DNA from: Streptomyces bambusae
Lineage (GTDB): Bacteria > Actinomycetota > Actinomycetes > Streptomycetales > Streptomycetaceae
Direction of reading: 5' to 3'
Assembly: GCF_020532645.1 (NCBI RefSeq)
Contig: NZ_JAJAUZ010000075.1
Location: forward strand, 1-33,523
Length of the DNA: 33,523 nt
Part shown: positions 9,062 through 15,922 of the stretch, piece after piece
How positions within the stretch are numbered: position 1 is the first letter of the stretch
Layout of the letters: the number at the start of each line of letters is the position of its first letter
The notes under the pieces: generated by a model
Databases searched by the model: none
What the model saw: the letters and a program-made list of their open reading frames with translations, nothing else
What the model was told of the DNA's origin: nothing
Made by a program: the position numbers and the translations under genes

Positions 9062-9516
9062 GGGGTCGAGGCCGGGCTTCGGTCTGACGGGCCGGGTGAC
9101 GGCGAATGCCCCACCGCCAGGGGGCAGTGGGGCACGGGGGAGGGGGAACGACAGAGCGCCGGGTTGCGGGACCGTCCGCAACCCGGCGCTCTGGCCTGGG
9201 AAGTGTTACCGCCCGACGGGGCGAGGCTGGCGCGACAGGACGTTCGCACCCGCCGGGCGGGGCTTCTGCTCGCCTCCCCCGTATACAGGGAGAGGCGTGG
9301 GAGATGGCTGGGACCGCGGTGGTGCCGACAGACCCTCCGGCGTCGCCCCCCTCAGGTCAAGGGGCGGGCCTCGGAGCCTTTACCACCGCACTGGCTCGAC
9401 ACCACCGCGGTCCTCGTCCTGCCCATCGCCGTGGACCACCCCTCATCCGGGTCCGCGGCGGCGGGCTGGCACCCGGGGCCCGACCTCCCGTCAGGCCCCC
9501 GGCGCGTTCTGCGGGC
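9062..9516. other. Non-coding stretch downstream of catalase with hairpins
   Basis: No convincing gene is seen here. It holds a perfect 17-bp stem (9153-9169 with 9176-9192, loop GACCGT), a smaller GCCCCAC/GTGGGGC hairpin (9108-9133), and a 13-bp inverted repeat GACCGCGGTGGTG (9312-9324 with 9400-9412) enclosing 75 nt. The ATG at 9304 opens a frame that only continues as antisense of catalase and has no good Shine-Dalgarno, so I do not call it. Confidence 0.6.
9153..9192. terminator. Strong hairpin, possible terminator
   Basis: A perfect 17-bp inverted repeat with a 6-nt loop. It is 325 bp beyond the catalase stop, so it would act as a distal terminator of the minus-strand transcript or a boundary between the repeat array and the catalase unit. 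Confidence 0.6.
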
Positions 9517-10974
9517 TCAGTCCTCGCGCAGGGCGCGGACGGCCTCCTCGACGCGCTTGCCGTAGTCGGCGTCGGCGGCGTGGAAGTGAGCCAGGTTCTT
9601 CTCGATGACGTCCTCGCGGGAGACCTGCGACAGGCCGCCGGCGATGTTCGCCACCAGACGCTGCTTCTCCTCCTCGGACATCAGGCGGTAGAGCTCGCCG
9701 GCCTGGAAGAAGTCGTCGTCCTTGGTGTGGGCCGGGGCGGCGTGGGTGCCGGTGTAGCCGGTGACCGCCTTCGGGGCGCCGAGCGCCAGACCGGTCTCGG
9801 CCGGGCCCTGGTACGAGTTGGGCTCGTAGTTCTTGTCGTGGCGCGAGCCGTTGCGCAGCGCCATGGCGCCGTCACGGCCGTAGTTCTGCGCCGTGGTCGC
9901 CTTGGGGGCGTTGACCGGCAGCAGGGTGTGGTTCACGCCGAGGCGGTAGCGCTGGGCGTCCGCGTAGGCGAACAGGCGGCCCTGGAGCATCTTGTCCGGC
10001 GAGGCGGTGATGCCCGGGACGAAGTTGTTCGGGGAGAAGGCGGACTGCTCGACCTCGGCGAAGACGTTCTCCGGGTTGCGGTCGAGGACCAGGCGGCCCA
10101 CGCGCTGCAGCGGGTAGTCCGCGTGCGGCCACACCTTGGTGAGGTCGAACGGGTTGAAGCGGTACTCCGCGGCCTCGGCCGCCGGCATGATCTGGACGTA
10201 GAGGGTCCAGCTCGGGTTCACGCCGCGCTCGATGGCCTGGAGCAGGTCGGTCTGGTGCGAGTTGCCGTCCTTGCCGGCCAGCTCGGCACCCTGCTCGGAG
10301 GACAGGCAGCGGATGCCCTGGTTCGTCTTGAAGTGGTACTTGACGAAGAAGGCCTCGCCCTGGGCGTTGGTCCACTGGTAGGTGTGGGAGCCGTAGCCGT
10401 TCATGTGGCGGTAGGAGGCCGGGATGCCGCGGTCGCCCATGAGCCAGGTGATCTGGTGGGTCGCCTCGGGGGCGTGCGCCCAGAAGTCCCAGACGTTGTC
10501 CGCCTCCTGCTTGCCCGTGAAGGGGTCGCGCTTCTGGGAGTGGATGAAGTCGGGGAACTTGATCGGGTCCTTGATGAAGAACACCGGGGTGTTGTTGCCG
10601 ACGAGGTCGTAGTTGCCCTCTTCGGTGTAGAACTTCAGCGCGAAGCCGCGCGGGTCGCGGACCGCGTCCGCGCCACCGAGCGAGTCGGCCACGGTGGAGA
10701 AGCGCAGGAACGTTTCGGTCTTCTTGCCGACCTCGTTCAGGAACGCGGCGCTGGTGTACGCGGTGACGTCGTCCGTCACCTCGAAGTAGCCGTACGCGGC
10801 AGAGCCGCGGGCGTGCACGACACGCTCCGGGATGCGCTCGCGGTTGAACCGGGCCAGCTTCTCGATGAGCTGCTGGTCCTGGATCAGGAGCGGGCCACCG
10901 ACGCCGGCGGTGGCGGAGTTCTGGTTGTCGGCGACCGGAGCGCCGGACTCGGTCGTAAGCACGCGCTTCGACAT
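9517..10974 (-). CDS. Monofunctional haem catalase, small-subunit type
   Basis: A 485-aa cytoplasmic enzyme that converts H2O2 to water and oxygen. Catalytic His54 is in RVVHARGSAAYG, Asn127 in VGNNTPVFFIKDP, and the haem-ligand Tyr is in RLFAYADAQRYRLG. The length fits small-subunit, NADPH-binding (clade 3) catalases. ATG 10974 follows GGAAGG with a 6-nt gap. Its place between gcl and glxR and the uricase operon suggests it removes the peroxide made by uricase; this is inferred from context and from its promoter, which carries both the gcl/hyi-type dyads and the element shared with uraD. Confidence 0.97.
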   Translation of the reverse strand: MSKRVLTTESGAPVADNQNSATAGVGGPLLIQDQQLIEKLARFNRERIPERVVHARGSAAYGYFEVTDDVTAYTSAAFLNEVGKKTETFLRFSTVADSLGGADAVRDPRGFALKFYTEEGNYDLVGNNTPVFFIKDPIKFPDFIHSQKRDPFTGKQEADNVWDFWAHAPEATHQITWLMGDRGIPASYRHMNGYGSHTYQWTNAQGEAFFVKYHFKTNQGIRCLSSEQGAELAGKDGNSHQTDLLQAIERGVNPSWTLYVQIMPAAEAAEYRFNPFDLTKVWPHADYPLQRVGRLVLDRNPENVFAEVEQSAFSPNNFVPGITASPDKMLQGRLFAYADAQRYRLGVNHTLLPVNAPKATTAQNYGRDGAMALRNGSRHDKNYEPNSYQGPAETGLALGAPKAVTGYTGTHAAPAHTKDDDFFQAGELYRLMSEEEKQRLVANIAGGLSQVSREDVIEKNLAHFHAADADYGKRVEEAVRALRED

Positions 10975-10993
10975 GGTGGACCTTCCGTACGGG

Positions 10994-11036
10994 TAACTGC
11001 TGACGGAAAGCGTTTTCCGTCATGCGGACGACCCTA
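10994..11036 (-). promoter_or_regulatory. Catalase -10 region with tandem TTCCG/CGGAA boxes
   Basis: Read toward catalase: TAGGGT (-10, plus-strand 11031-11036), then box 1 at 11015-11029 (plus strand TTCCG-tcatg-CGGAC, 9/10 to the dyad in gcl), then 21 bp further box 2 at 10994-11008 with one perfect half (plus strand CGGAA at 11004-11008). Box 1 begins one base after the -10, as in gcl. The same segment contains a perfect 20-bp dyad, GACGGAAA-GCGT-TTTCCGTC (11002-11021). Confidence 0.6.
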
Positions 11037-11050
11037 AATTCGGGCCATCA

Positions 11051-11071
11051 CAGCGTCAACAGTTTGTTGAA
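11051..11071 (-). promoter_or_regulatory. Dyad over the catalase -35, shared with uraD
   Basis: On the minus strand this reads TTCAACAAACTGTTGACGCTG in pieces: a TCAAC-N5-GTTGA dyad (11056-11070) followed by CGC. The right half contains the -35 TTGACG (plus-strand 11054-11059), 17 bp from the -10. The uraD promoter has the same 21 bp with two differences in the same orientation, so a common regulator acting at the -35 is likely. Confidence 0.7.
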
Positions 11072-11090
11072 GAAAGATGGAGAGAGGTGA

Positions 11091-11150
11091 TCCGGACGGC
11101 ACCGGCGCCTGGGCGCGACAGGACAGGTGTCAGCACCGGTGCCGTCCGGA
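11091..11150. terminator. Terminator of the hyi-glxR unit
   Basis: TCCGGACGGCACCGG (11091-11105) pairs perfectly with CCGGTGCCGTCCGGA (11136-11150), 15 bp, 30 bases beyond the glxR stop. The 30-nt loop has smaller internal pairings. It insulates glxR from the catalase promoter just downstream. Confidence 0.75.
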
Positions 11151-11180
11151 AACTCAGATCCCCCGGAGGGGAGGCAGGTC

Positions 11181-12071
11181 TCAGACCTGGGCGCCGGAGA
11201 GGCGCTCGACGGCGCGGAGCAGGGCCGAGTGGTCCAGGCCGCCGTCACCCTGGGCGCGCAGCGAGGCGACCAGCTGGGCGACGACCGCGCCGACCGGGAG
11301 GGCCGCACCGACGTTGCGGGCGGCGTCGGTGACGATGCCCATGTCCTTGTGGTGCAGGTCGATCCGGAAGCCGGGCTTGAAGTCGCGGTTCAGGAAGTTG
11401 TCCTTCTTGCGGGTCAGGACCGTGGAGCCGGCCAGACCGCCGTTGAGGACGTCCAGGGCGGCCTGGAGGTTCACGCCGGACTTCTCCAGGAAGACCACGG
11501 CCTCGGCGCACGCCTGGATGTTCACCGCGACGATGAGCTGGTTGGCGGCCTTCACCGTCTGGCCGGACCCGTGCGGGCCGCAGAGCACGATGACCTTGCC
11601 GAGGGTCTCCAGGATCGGGAGGGCCTCGTCGAAGTCGGCCTGCTCGCCGCCGACCATGATGGAGAGGACGGCCTCGATGGCGCCGGCCTCGCCGCCGGAC
11701 ACCGGGGCGTCGATGACGCGGATGCCCTTCTCGGCGGCGTTCTTCGCCAGGTCGACCGAGGTCTGCGGGGTGATCGACGACATGTCGACGATCAGCGCGC
11801 CGGCCTTGGCGTTCTCCAGGATGCCCTCGGGGCCGTAGGAGATGGCCTCGACCTGCGGGGAGGCGGGCACCATCGTGATGATCACGTCGGCGTCCTTGAC
11901 GGCCTCGGCGATGGAGCCGGCCGCGGTGCCGCCGGCGGCGGCCAGGCGCTCCAGCTTGTCCTGCTCCAGCGTGAAGCCGGTGACCGGGTAGCCGGCCTTC
12001 AGGAGGTTCTCGGACATGGGGGAGCCCATGATGCCGAGACCGATCCACGCGATCTTGGGGAGAGTGCTCAT
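11181..12071 (-). CDS. glxR: Tartronate semialdehyde reductase (2-hydroxy-3-oxopropionate reductase)
   Basis: A 296-aa beta-hydroxyacid dehydrogenase that reduces tartronate semialdehyde (the Gcl product) to D-glycerate with NAD(P)H. It has the Rossmann motif GLGIMGSPM (residues 11-19), the substrate-binding DAPVSGG block (121-127), and the catalytic Lys174 in GSGQTVKAANQ. The hydroxyacid-dehydrogenase C-terminal helix domain follows. ATG 12071 was chosen because GAAGGA lies 7 nt upstream and the dinucleotide fold begins at once. It follows hyi by 74 bp on the same strand and most likely shares its promoter. Confidence 0.96.
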   Translation of the reverse strand: MSTLPKIAWIGLGIMGSPMSENLLKAGYPVTGFTLEQDKLERLAAAGGTAAGSIAEAVKDADVIITMVPASPQVEAISYGPEGILENAKAGALIVDMSSITPQTSVDLAKNAAEKGIRVIDAPVSGGEAGAIEAVLSIMVGGEQADFDEALPILETLGKVIVLCGPHGSGQTVKAANQLIVAVNIQACAEAVVFLEKSGVNLQAALDVLNGGLAGSTVLTRKKDNFLNRDFKPGFRIDLHHKDMGIVTDAARNVGAALPVGAVVAQLVASLRAQGDGGLDHSALLRAVERLSGAQV

Positions 12072-12145
12072 GACGGGGTCCTTCTCTGAAAGCTCTTGAA
12101 GCTTGGTACGAAAAGTGCGTGAAGTGTCTGGGCCTTCGCCCGGAC

Positions 12146-12979
12146 TTACCGGGCCGCGCGGGCCTCGGCCGGGAGCCACTCGAAGGACGCGGCCGCATTC
12201 TCGGCCTTGTACTCCAGGCCGACGAAGCCCTGGTAGCCGGCCTTGCGGAGCTGGTCGAGCAGGTCCTCGAGGGGCAGCTCGCCGGTGCCCGGGGCACCCC
12301 GTCCCGGCTTGTCCGCGATCTGGACGTGGCCGGTCTTGGCGGCGTACTTTTCGATGACCTCGGAGAGGTCCTCGTCGTTCATCGCCAGGTGGTACAGGTC
12401 GAGCAGGAACTTGGCGTTCCCCAGCCCGGTCGCCTCGTTCACCTTGTCCACGACCTCGATCGCGGACGGCGCGCTCACCAGCGGGTAGAGCGGCGACTCG
12501 GGCTTGTTCAGCGTCTCGATCAGCAGGATCGCGCCGACCCGGTCCGCGGCGCGGGCCGCGACGACCAGGTTCTCCAGGGCGAGTTCGTCCTGGACGGCCG
12601 GGTCCACGCCCTCGGCGCGGTTGCCGTACAGCGCGTTCAGCGCCTTGCAGCCGACCGACGCCGCGAAGTCCGCGGCGATGTCGATGTTGGCGCGGAACCG
12701 GTCCGACTCCTCGCCCGGTACGGAGACAGCACCGCGGTCCGGCCCGGGCAGTTTGCCGGCGTAGAAGTTCAGGCCCACCAGCTGGGTGCCGGCGTCCTCA
12801 AGAGCCTTCTTGAGGGCGTCGAGCTCCTCCTGAGCCGGGGTGGGGGTCTCGATCCAGGGCCACCACAGCTCGACCGCGGTGAAGCCGGCCGCGGCGGCGG
12901 CCGCGGGGCGCTCCAGGAGCGGGAGTTCCGTGAAGAGGATCGAGAGGTTCACATCGAAGCGCTGGTCCGTGTATCCCAT
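12146..12979 (-). CDS. hyi: Hydroxypyruvate isomerase
   Basis: A 277-aa TIM-barrel enzyme of the xylose-isomerase-like family that interconverts hydroxypyruvate and tartronate semialdehyde. Metal-site positions are recognisable in order: Glu in LLIETLN, Asp in LLDLYHL, Gln/Asp in GHVQIADKPGR and Glu in VGLEYK. The N-terminal block MGYTDQRFDVNLSILFTELP matches the family. ATG 12979 is preceded by AAGGAG at 12 nt, a slightly long spacing. The perfect TTCCG-N5-CGGAA dyad overlaps the outer edge of that ribosome-binding site. It heads the hyi-glxR unit and is divergent from the DUF77-like/HTH pair. Confidence 0.94.
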   Translation of the reverse strand: MGYTDQRFDVNLSILFTELPLLERPAAAAAAGFTAVELWWPWIETPTPAQEELDALKKALEDAGTQLVGLNFYAGKLPGPDRGAVSVPGEESDRFRANIDIAADFAASVGCKALNALYGNRAEGVDPAVQDELALENLVVAARAADRVGAILLIETLNKPESPLYPLVSAPSAIEVVDKVNEATGLGNAKFLLDLYHLAMNDEDLSEVIEKYAAKTGHVQIADKPGRGAPGTGELPLEDLLDQLRKAGYQGFVGLEYKAENAAASFEWLPAEARAAR

Positions 12980-12995
12980 GAGGGGTGTGCGCTCC

Positions 12996-13060
12996 TTCCG
13001 TATTGCGGAAGTTGTTTTCTGCTTGATGGAAGGTTGCATGGGCCCTCCGGTGGATGTCAA
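12996..13060 (-). promoter_or_regulatory. hyi promoter with tandem TTCCG/CGGAA boxes
   Basis: Read toward hyi: TTGACA (-35, plus-strand 13055-13060), 18-bp spacer, a weak -10 CAACCT (13031-13036), then a degenerate box (13017-13031, plus strand TTCTG-cttga-TGGAA) and, exactly 21 bp closer to the gene, a perfect TTCCG-tattg-CGGAA (12996-13010). The order, spacing and offset from the -10 repeat the arrangement at gcl. Confidence 0.7.
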
Positions 13061-13067
13061 GTGGGGG

Positions 13068-13098
13068 CTGACGGAATTTGTCTACCTCGGGGTAGCTT
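13068..13098 (+). promoter_or_regulatory. Leaderless-type promoter of the DUF77-like/HTH pair
   Basis: CTGACG (13068-13073) and TAGCTT (13093-13098) are 19 bp apart. The GTG start at 13105 lies 6 nt after the -10, so transcription should begin at or next to the start codon. No Shine-Dalgarno is present, as expected for a leaderless mRNA. Confidence 0.5.
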
Positions 13099-13104
13099 GA
13101 CCGG

Positions 13105-13356
13105 GTGCGATTGAGAGTGGAGTTCACGACCGAGCCCTTCGACCTCGAAGAGGCCCCCGCCCACGCCGTGGCCGCTCGGGAGGTCATCCAGAAGGCGCAG
13201 CTGGACGCGGTCGACGTCGGTCCCTTCGGCAACACCGCCGAAGGGCGGGCCGACGAGGTGCTGGCCGCGGTGTCCGCGCTGCTGCGCGATTCCCTGGAGG
13301 CCGGCGCCACCCGCGTGTCGCTCCAGGTCAACGTGATCCCGGAGGAGGGCAGATGA
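13105..13356 (+). CDS. DUF77/MTH1187-like small protein (thiamine-binding-like fold)
   Basis: An 83-aa cytoplasmic protein. The pattern EFTTEPFD, then GPFGNTAEG, DEVLAAVSALLRDSLEAGATRVSLQVNV matches the ferredoxin-like MTH1187/YkoF (DUF77) family, some members of which bind thiamine. The assignment is by eye. GTG 13105 is the only start that fits the leaderless promoter. The next gene begins inside its stop (ATGA), so translation is coupled to the HTH protein. The pair sits between hyi and the uricase operon, which suggests a regulatory or sensing role in purine use (inference). Confidence 0.7.
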   Translation: MRLRVEFTTEPFDLEEAPAHAVAAREVIQKAQLDAVDVGPFGNTAEGRADEVLAAVSALLRDSLEAGATRVSLQVNVIPEEGR

Positions 13357-13736
13357 CCGAACCCCGCGACCACCCGTTCATCACGGCGGTCAAGCCCCTG
13401 GTGGATGCGATGGGCGGCGAGCTGATGGACCCGGCCCAGGCCGGCGACGACGACGTCGTCCTCGCCTGGGAGGGGCAGGAGCTGCTGGCCGTGCGGCTCC
13501 CGCAGCTCTCCGACTCGCTGGACCACATCCTGGCCGCACTGGAACGCCGCTACGGCATGCCGCTCGCGCAGCTGGACCGCAAGACCAAGCAGGACGTGGT
13601 GCGCATACTGGAGGCGCGGGGCGCCTTTGCCGTACGCCACGGCGTGGAGACGGTCGCCGGGGCCATCGGGGTGAGCCGCTTCACCGTCTACAACTACTTG
13701 AACAGGGAAAACCCCAACAAGAGCAGCCAGGGGTGA
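13353..13736 (+). CDS. Small HTH protein (HTH_22/YheO-type C-terminal domain), candidate local regulator
   Basis: A 127-aa protein. Residues about 75-120 (KTKQDVVRILEARGAFAVRHGVETVAGAIGVSRFTVYNYLNRE) follow the HTH_22 pattern found at the C-terminus of YheO/DauR-type regulators. The N-terminal part (about 8-70) is not recognised and is much shorter than the PAS-like domain of those proteins. Its ATG overlaps the stop of the DUF77-like gene by 4 bases. A canonical terminator follows, so this is a closed two-gene unit. Its place next to the uraD and hyi promoters makes it a candidate for the element shared by uraD and catalase; nothing in the sequence proves that. Confidence 0.78.
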   Translation: MTEPRDHPFITAVKPLVDAMGGELMDPAQAGDDDVVLAWEGQELLAVRLPQLSDSLDHILAALERRYGMPLAQLDRKTKQDVVRILEARGAFAVRHGVETVAGAIGVSRFTVYNYLNRENPNKSSQG

Positions 13737-13759
13737 CACCGGCATCACCCGCCGTCACG

Positions 13760-13793
13760 AGCCGCCGCCCGAAACGACCGGGCGGCGGCTTTT
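13760..13793 (+). terminator. Canonical rho-independent terminator
   Basis: A perfect 12-bp stem (13760-13771 with 13779-13790), 7-nt loop AAACGAC, then TTTT. It is the cleanest intrinsic terminator in the window and separates the HTH gene from the uraD promoter. Confidence 0.92.
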
Positions 13794-13806
13794 GTATACG
13801 GGAAGT

Positions 13807-13848
13807 TTCAACAAAGTGTTGACGCCGTGTTTCCGAGGGCGTTAGCTA
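13807..13848 (+). promoter_or_regulatory. uraD operon promoter with dyad over the -35
   Basis: A TCAAC-aaagt-GTTGA dyad (13808-13822) leads directly into the -35 TTGACG (13819-13824). TAGCTA (13843-13848) is the -10 after an 18-bp spacer, and transcription should start near 13855. Bases 13807-13827 match the catalase -35 region at 19 of 21 positions in the same orientation. The TTCCG-N5-CGGAA boxes of gcl and hyi are absent. Confidence 0.75.
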
Positions 13849-13888
13849 CTCCCAGCCCGTCCAAGCAACAAGGCCACGGAGGCTTCCC

Positions 13889-14395
13889 GTGACTTCGAGT
13901 CCGACACCGGGCCTCGCCCGGTTCAACACCCTGGTGGACGCCGAGGCCCAGGCCGAGCTCCACGAGGTGTGCGCCAGTTCGGCCTGGGGGAGCAAGCTGC
14001 TCGCCCAGCGGCCGTACGCCACCACCGACGCCCTGTTCGCCGCGAGCGACGCCGCCATGGCCGAGCTCACCGCCGCGGACCTGGAAGAGGCGATGGCCGG
14101 CCACCCGCCGATCGGCCGGCCGAAGCCGGGAGACCCGACCTCCGCCCGCGAGCAGCGCGGCATGGCCGGGGCGTCCGAAGAGCTCAAGGCGGAACTGCTC
14201 GAACTGAACCTGGCCTACCAGGACAAGTTCGGCCACGTCTTCCTGATCTGCGCCACCGGTGCGACCGGTGAGCAGATGCGGGACGCGGTCAAGGTCCGGA
14301 TCGAGAACACTGCCGAGGCCGAGCGGGAGATCGCCCGCGGCGAACTCGTCAAGATCAACCGGATCCGGCTGACCCGACTCGCAGAAGGAGAGTGA
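13889..14395 (+). CDS. uraD: OHCU decarboxylase
   Basis: A 168-aa enzyme that converts 2-oxo-4-hydroxy-4-carboxy-5-ureidoimidazoline to S-allantoin, the last step of urate breakdown to allantoin. The catalytic His72 is in AGHPPIGRP, followed by the SAREQRGM block (Glu88, Gln89) and LNLAYQDKFGHVFLICATG, which is characteristic of the family. The C-terminal INRIRLTRL carries the conserved Arg region. GTG 13889 has ACGGAGG 5 nt upstream. It heads the uraD-uraH-uricase operon; uraH starts 2 bases after its stop. Confidence 0.96.
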   Translation: MTSSPTPGLARFNTLVDAEAQAELHEVCASSAWGSKLLAQRPYATTDALFAASDAAMAELTAADLEEAMAGHPPIGRPKPGDPTSAREQRGMAGASEELKAELLELNLAYQDKFGHVFLICATGATGEQMRDAVKVRIENTAEAEREIARGELVKINRIRLTRLAEGE

Positions 14396-14397
14396 CC

Positions 14398-14790
14398 ATG
14401 AGCACCGCGACCACCGCGTCGGTGTCCACGCACATCCTGGACACCAGCATCGGCCGCCCCGCCGAGGGCGTCGCCATCACCCTGTCGGCCCGCTCCGGCT
14501 TCGATGCCGAGTGGACCGCCCTGGGCGGCAGCGCCACCGACGCGGACGGCCGCTGCAAGGACCTGCCGGCACTGCCGGAGGGCACCACCCACGTACGCCT
14601 CGACTTCGAGACCGAGGCGTACTTCGCCAAGAAGCAAGCCGCCGAGGCGCAGCAGGACGCCCCCCGCGTAAGGGACAGCGGTGCGTTTTTCCCCGAGGTC
14701 ACGCTCACGTTCAGCGTGAACCCGGGCGAGCACTACCACGTACCGCTGCTGCTCAACCCGTTCGGCTACTCCGTTTACCGAGGGAGCTAG
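14398..14790 (+). CDS. uraH: 5-hydroxyisourate hydrolase
   Basis: A 130-aa transthyretin-like enzyme that opens 5-hydroxyisourate, the uricase product, to OHCU. Both family ends are present: VSTHILDTSIGRPAEGV with His12 near the N-terminus and the C-terminal YRGS tetrapeptide (127-130), which distinguishes the enzyme from transthyretin. ATG 14398 has GAAGGAG 7 nt upstream, formed by the last codons of uraD. It is followed by the uricase gene after 6 bp. Confidence 0.97.
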   Translation: MSTATTASVSTHILDTSIGRPAEGVAITLSARSGFDAEWTALGGSATDADGRCKDLPALPEGTTHVRLDFETEAYFAKKQAAEAQQDAPRVRDSGAFFPEVTLTFSVNPGEHYHVPLLLNPFGYSVYRGS

Positions 14791-14796
14791 CAGACC

Positions 14797-15720
14797 ATGC
14801 CCACGATTCTCGGCCAGAACCAGTACGGCAAAGCAGAGAACCGCGTCGTCAAGATCACGCGGGACGGCGACACGCACCACATCAAGGACCTGAACGTCTC
14901 CGTCGCCCTCTCCGGCGACATGGACGACGTCCACTACTCCGGCTCCAACGCCAACGTCCTGCCGACGGACACCACCAAGAACACGGTGTACGCGTTCGCC
15001 AAGGAGCACGGCATCGAGTCCGCCGAGCAGTTCGGCATCCACCTGGCGCGCTGGTTCGTCAACAGTCAGGAGCCGATCCACCGGGCGCGGATCCGCATCG
15101 AGGAGTACGCCTGGGAGCGGATCGCCACCTCGGACGCCAACTCCAAGTTCATCGGCGCCGACGAGGTCAAGCACTCCTTCGTCCGCAAGGGCCAGGAGAC
15201 CCGCGTCACCCAGATCACGTACGACGGCCGGAACTGGGAGGTCATCTCGGGCCTCAAGGACCTGATCGTCATGAACTCCACCAACTCGGAGTTCTGGGGC
15301 TACGTGAAGGACAAGTACACGACCCTCCAGGAGGCGTACGACCGCATCCTGGCCACCCAGGTGTCGGGCCGCTGGCGGTTCAACTGGACCGACGACGAGC
15401 AGCGGATGCCCAACTGGGAGAAGTCGTACGAGGCCACCCGCAAGCACATGCTGGAGGCCTTCGCCGAGACCTACTCCCTGTCGCTGCAGCAGACCCTGTA
15501 CCAGATGGGTTCGCGCATCATCAACCACCGTTCGGAGATCGACGAGGTCCGCTTCTCGCTCCCGAACAAGCACCACTTCCTCGTCGACCTGGAGCCCTTC
15601 GGCCTCAAGAACGACAACGAGGTCTACTTCGCCGCCGACCGCCCGTACGGTCTGATCGAGGCGACCATCCTCCGCGACGGCGCCGACGCGCGCATCCCGG
15701 TGGACATGACCAACCTCTGA
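14797..15720 (+). CDS. pucL: Urate oxidase (uricase)
   Basis: A 307-aa cofactor-free enzyme that oxidises urate with O2 to 5-hydroxyisourate and H2O2. Lys12 (YGKAENRV) and Thr57 (VLPTDTTKNT) form the catalytic dyad, and the signature NHRSEIDEVRFSLPNKHHFLVDL region with the active-site His is present near residues 238-262. The length is typical. ATG 14797 follows AGGGAGC at about 9 nt. As the third gene of the operon it releases H2O2, which gives the nearby catalase its likely job. Confidence 0.97.
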   Translation: MPTILGQNQYGKAENRVVKITRDGDTHHIKDLNVSVALSGDMDDVHYSGSNANVLPTDTTKNTVYAFAKEHGIESAEQFGIHLARWFVNSQEPIHRARIRIEEYAWERIATSDANSKFIGADEVKHSFVRKGQETRVTQITYDGRNWEVISGLKDLIVMNSTNSEFWGYVKDKYTTLQEAYDRILATQVSGRWRFNWTDDEQRMPNWEKSYEATRKHMLEAFAETYSLSLQQTLYQMGSRIINHRSEIDEVRFSLPNKHHFLVDLEPFGLKNDNEVYFAADRPYGLIEATILRDGADARIPVDMTNL

Positions 15721-15737
15721 CCCGAGGTCTTCCGCGT

Positions 15738-15762
15738 CCCGGGGCACCGCAGTGGCCCCGGG
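15738..15762 (+). terminator. Hairpin after uricase
   Basis: CCCGGGGC (15738-15745) pairs with GCCCCGGG (15755-15762) around a 9-nt loop, 18 bases after the uricase stop. It probably ends or attenuates the uraD operon; the deaminase 160 bp further on may have its own promoter, which I could not identify with confidence. Confidence 0.55.
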
Positions 15763-15922
15763 GCGCGGCCCCCCACCGCAACACCACCGCACTTCCCGAA
15801 CTCGGCACCCGGAGCATCACACGGGGCGGCAGTACTGTCAGCTGCCAGGCCCCCGGTTTCGGCACTCAAATCCCCTGGGTCCTGCCGTGCCCGCACCGCC
15901 ACTGAAAGCACGAGGAAGCCCC

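Noticed and set aside
9304..9516. Small ORF starting ATG 9304
   Set aside because: No proper Shine-Dalgarno, low-complexity product, and no stop before it runs into antisense of catalase.
9106..11037. Long plus-strand open frame opposite catalase
   Set aside because: It is antisense to an intact catalase with all catalytic residues. Its sequence is low-complexity and it has no ribosome-binding site; long shadow frames are expected at this G+C.
13831..13888. TTCCG-N5-CGGAA boxes at uraD
   Set aside because: The best match at the expected offset from the -10 is only about half of the positions, so uraD was not placed in the gcl/hyi set.
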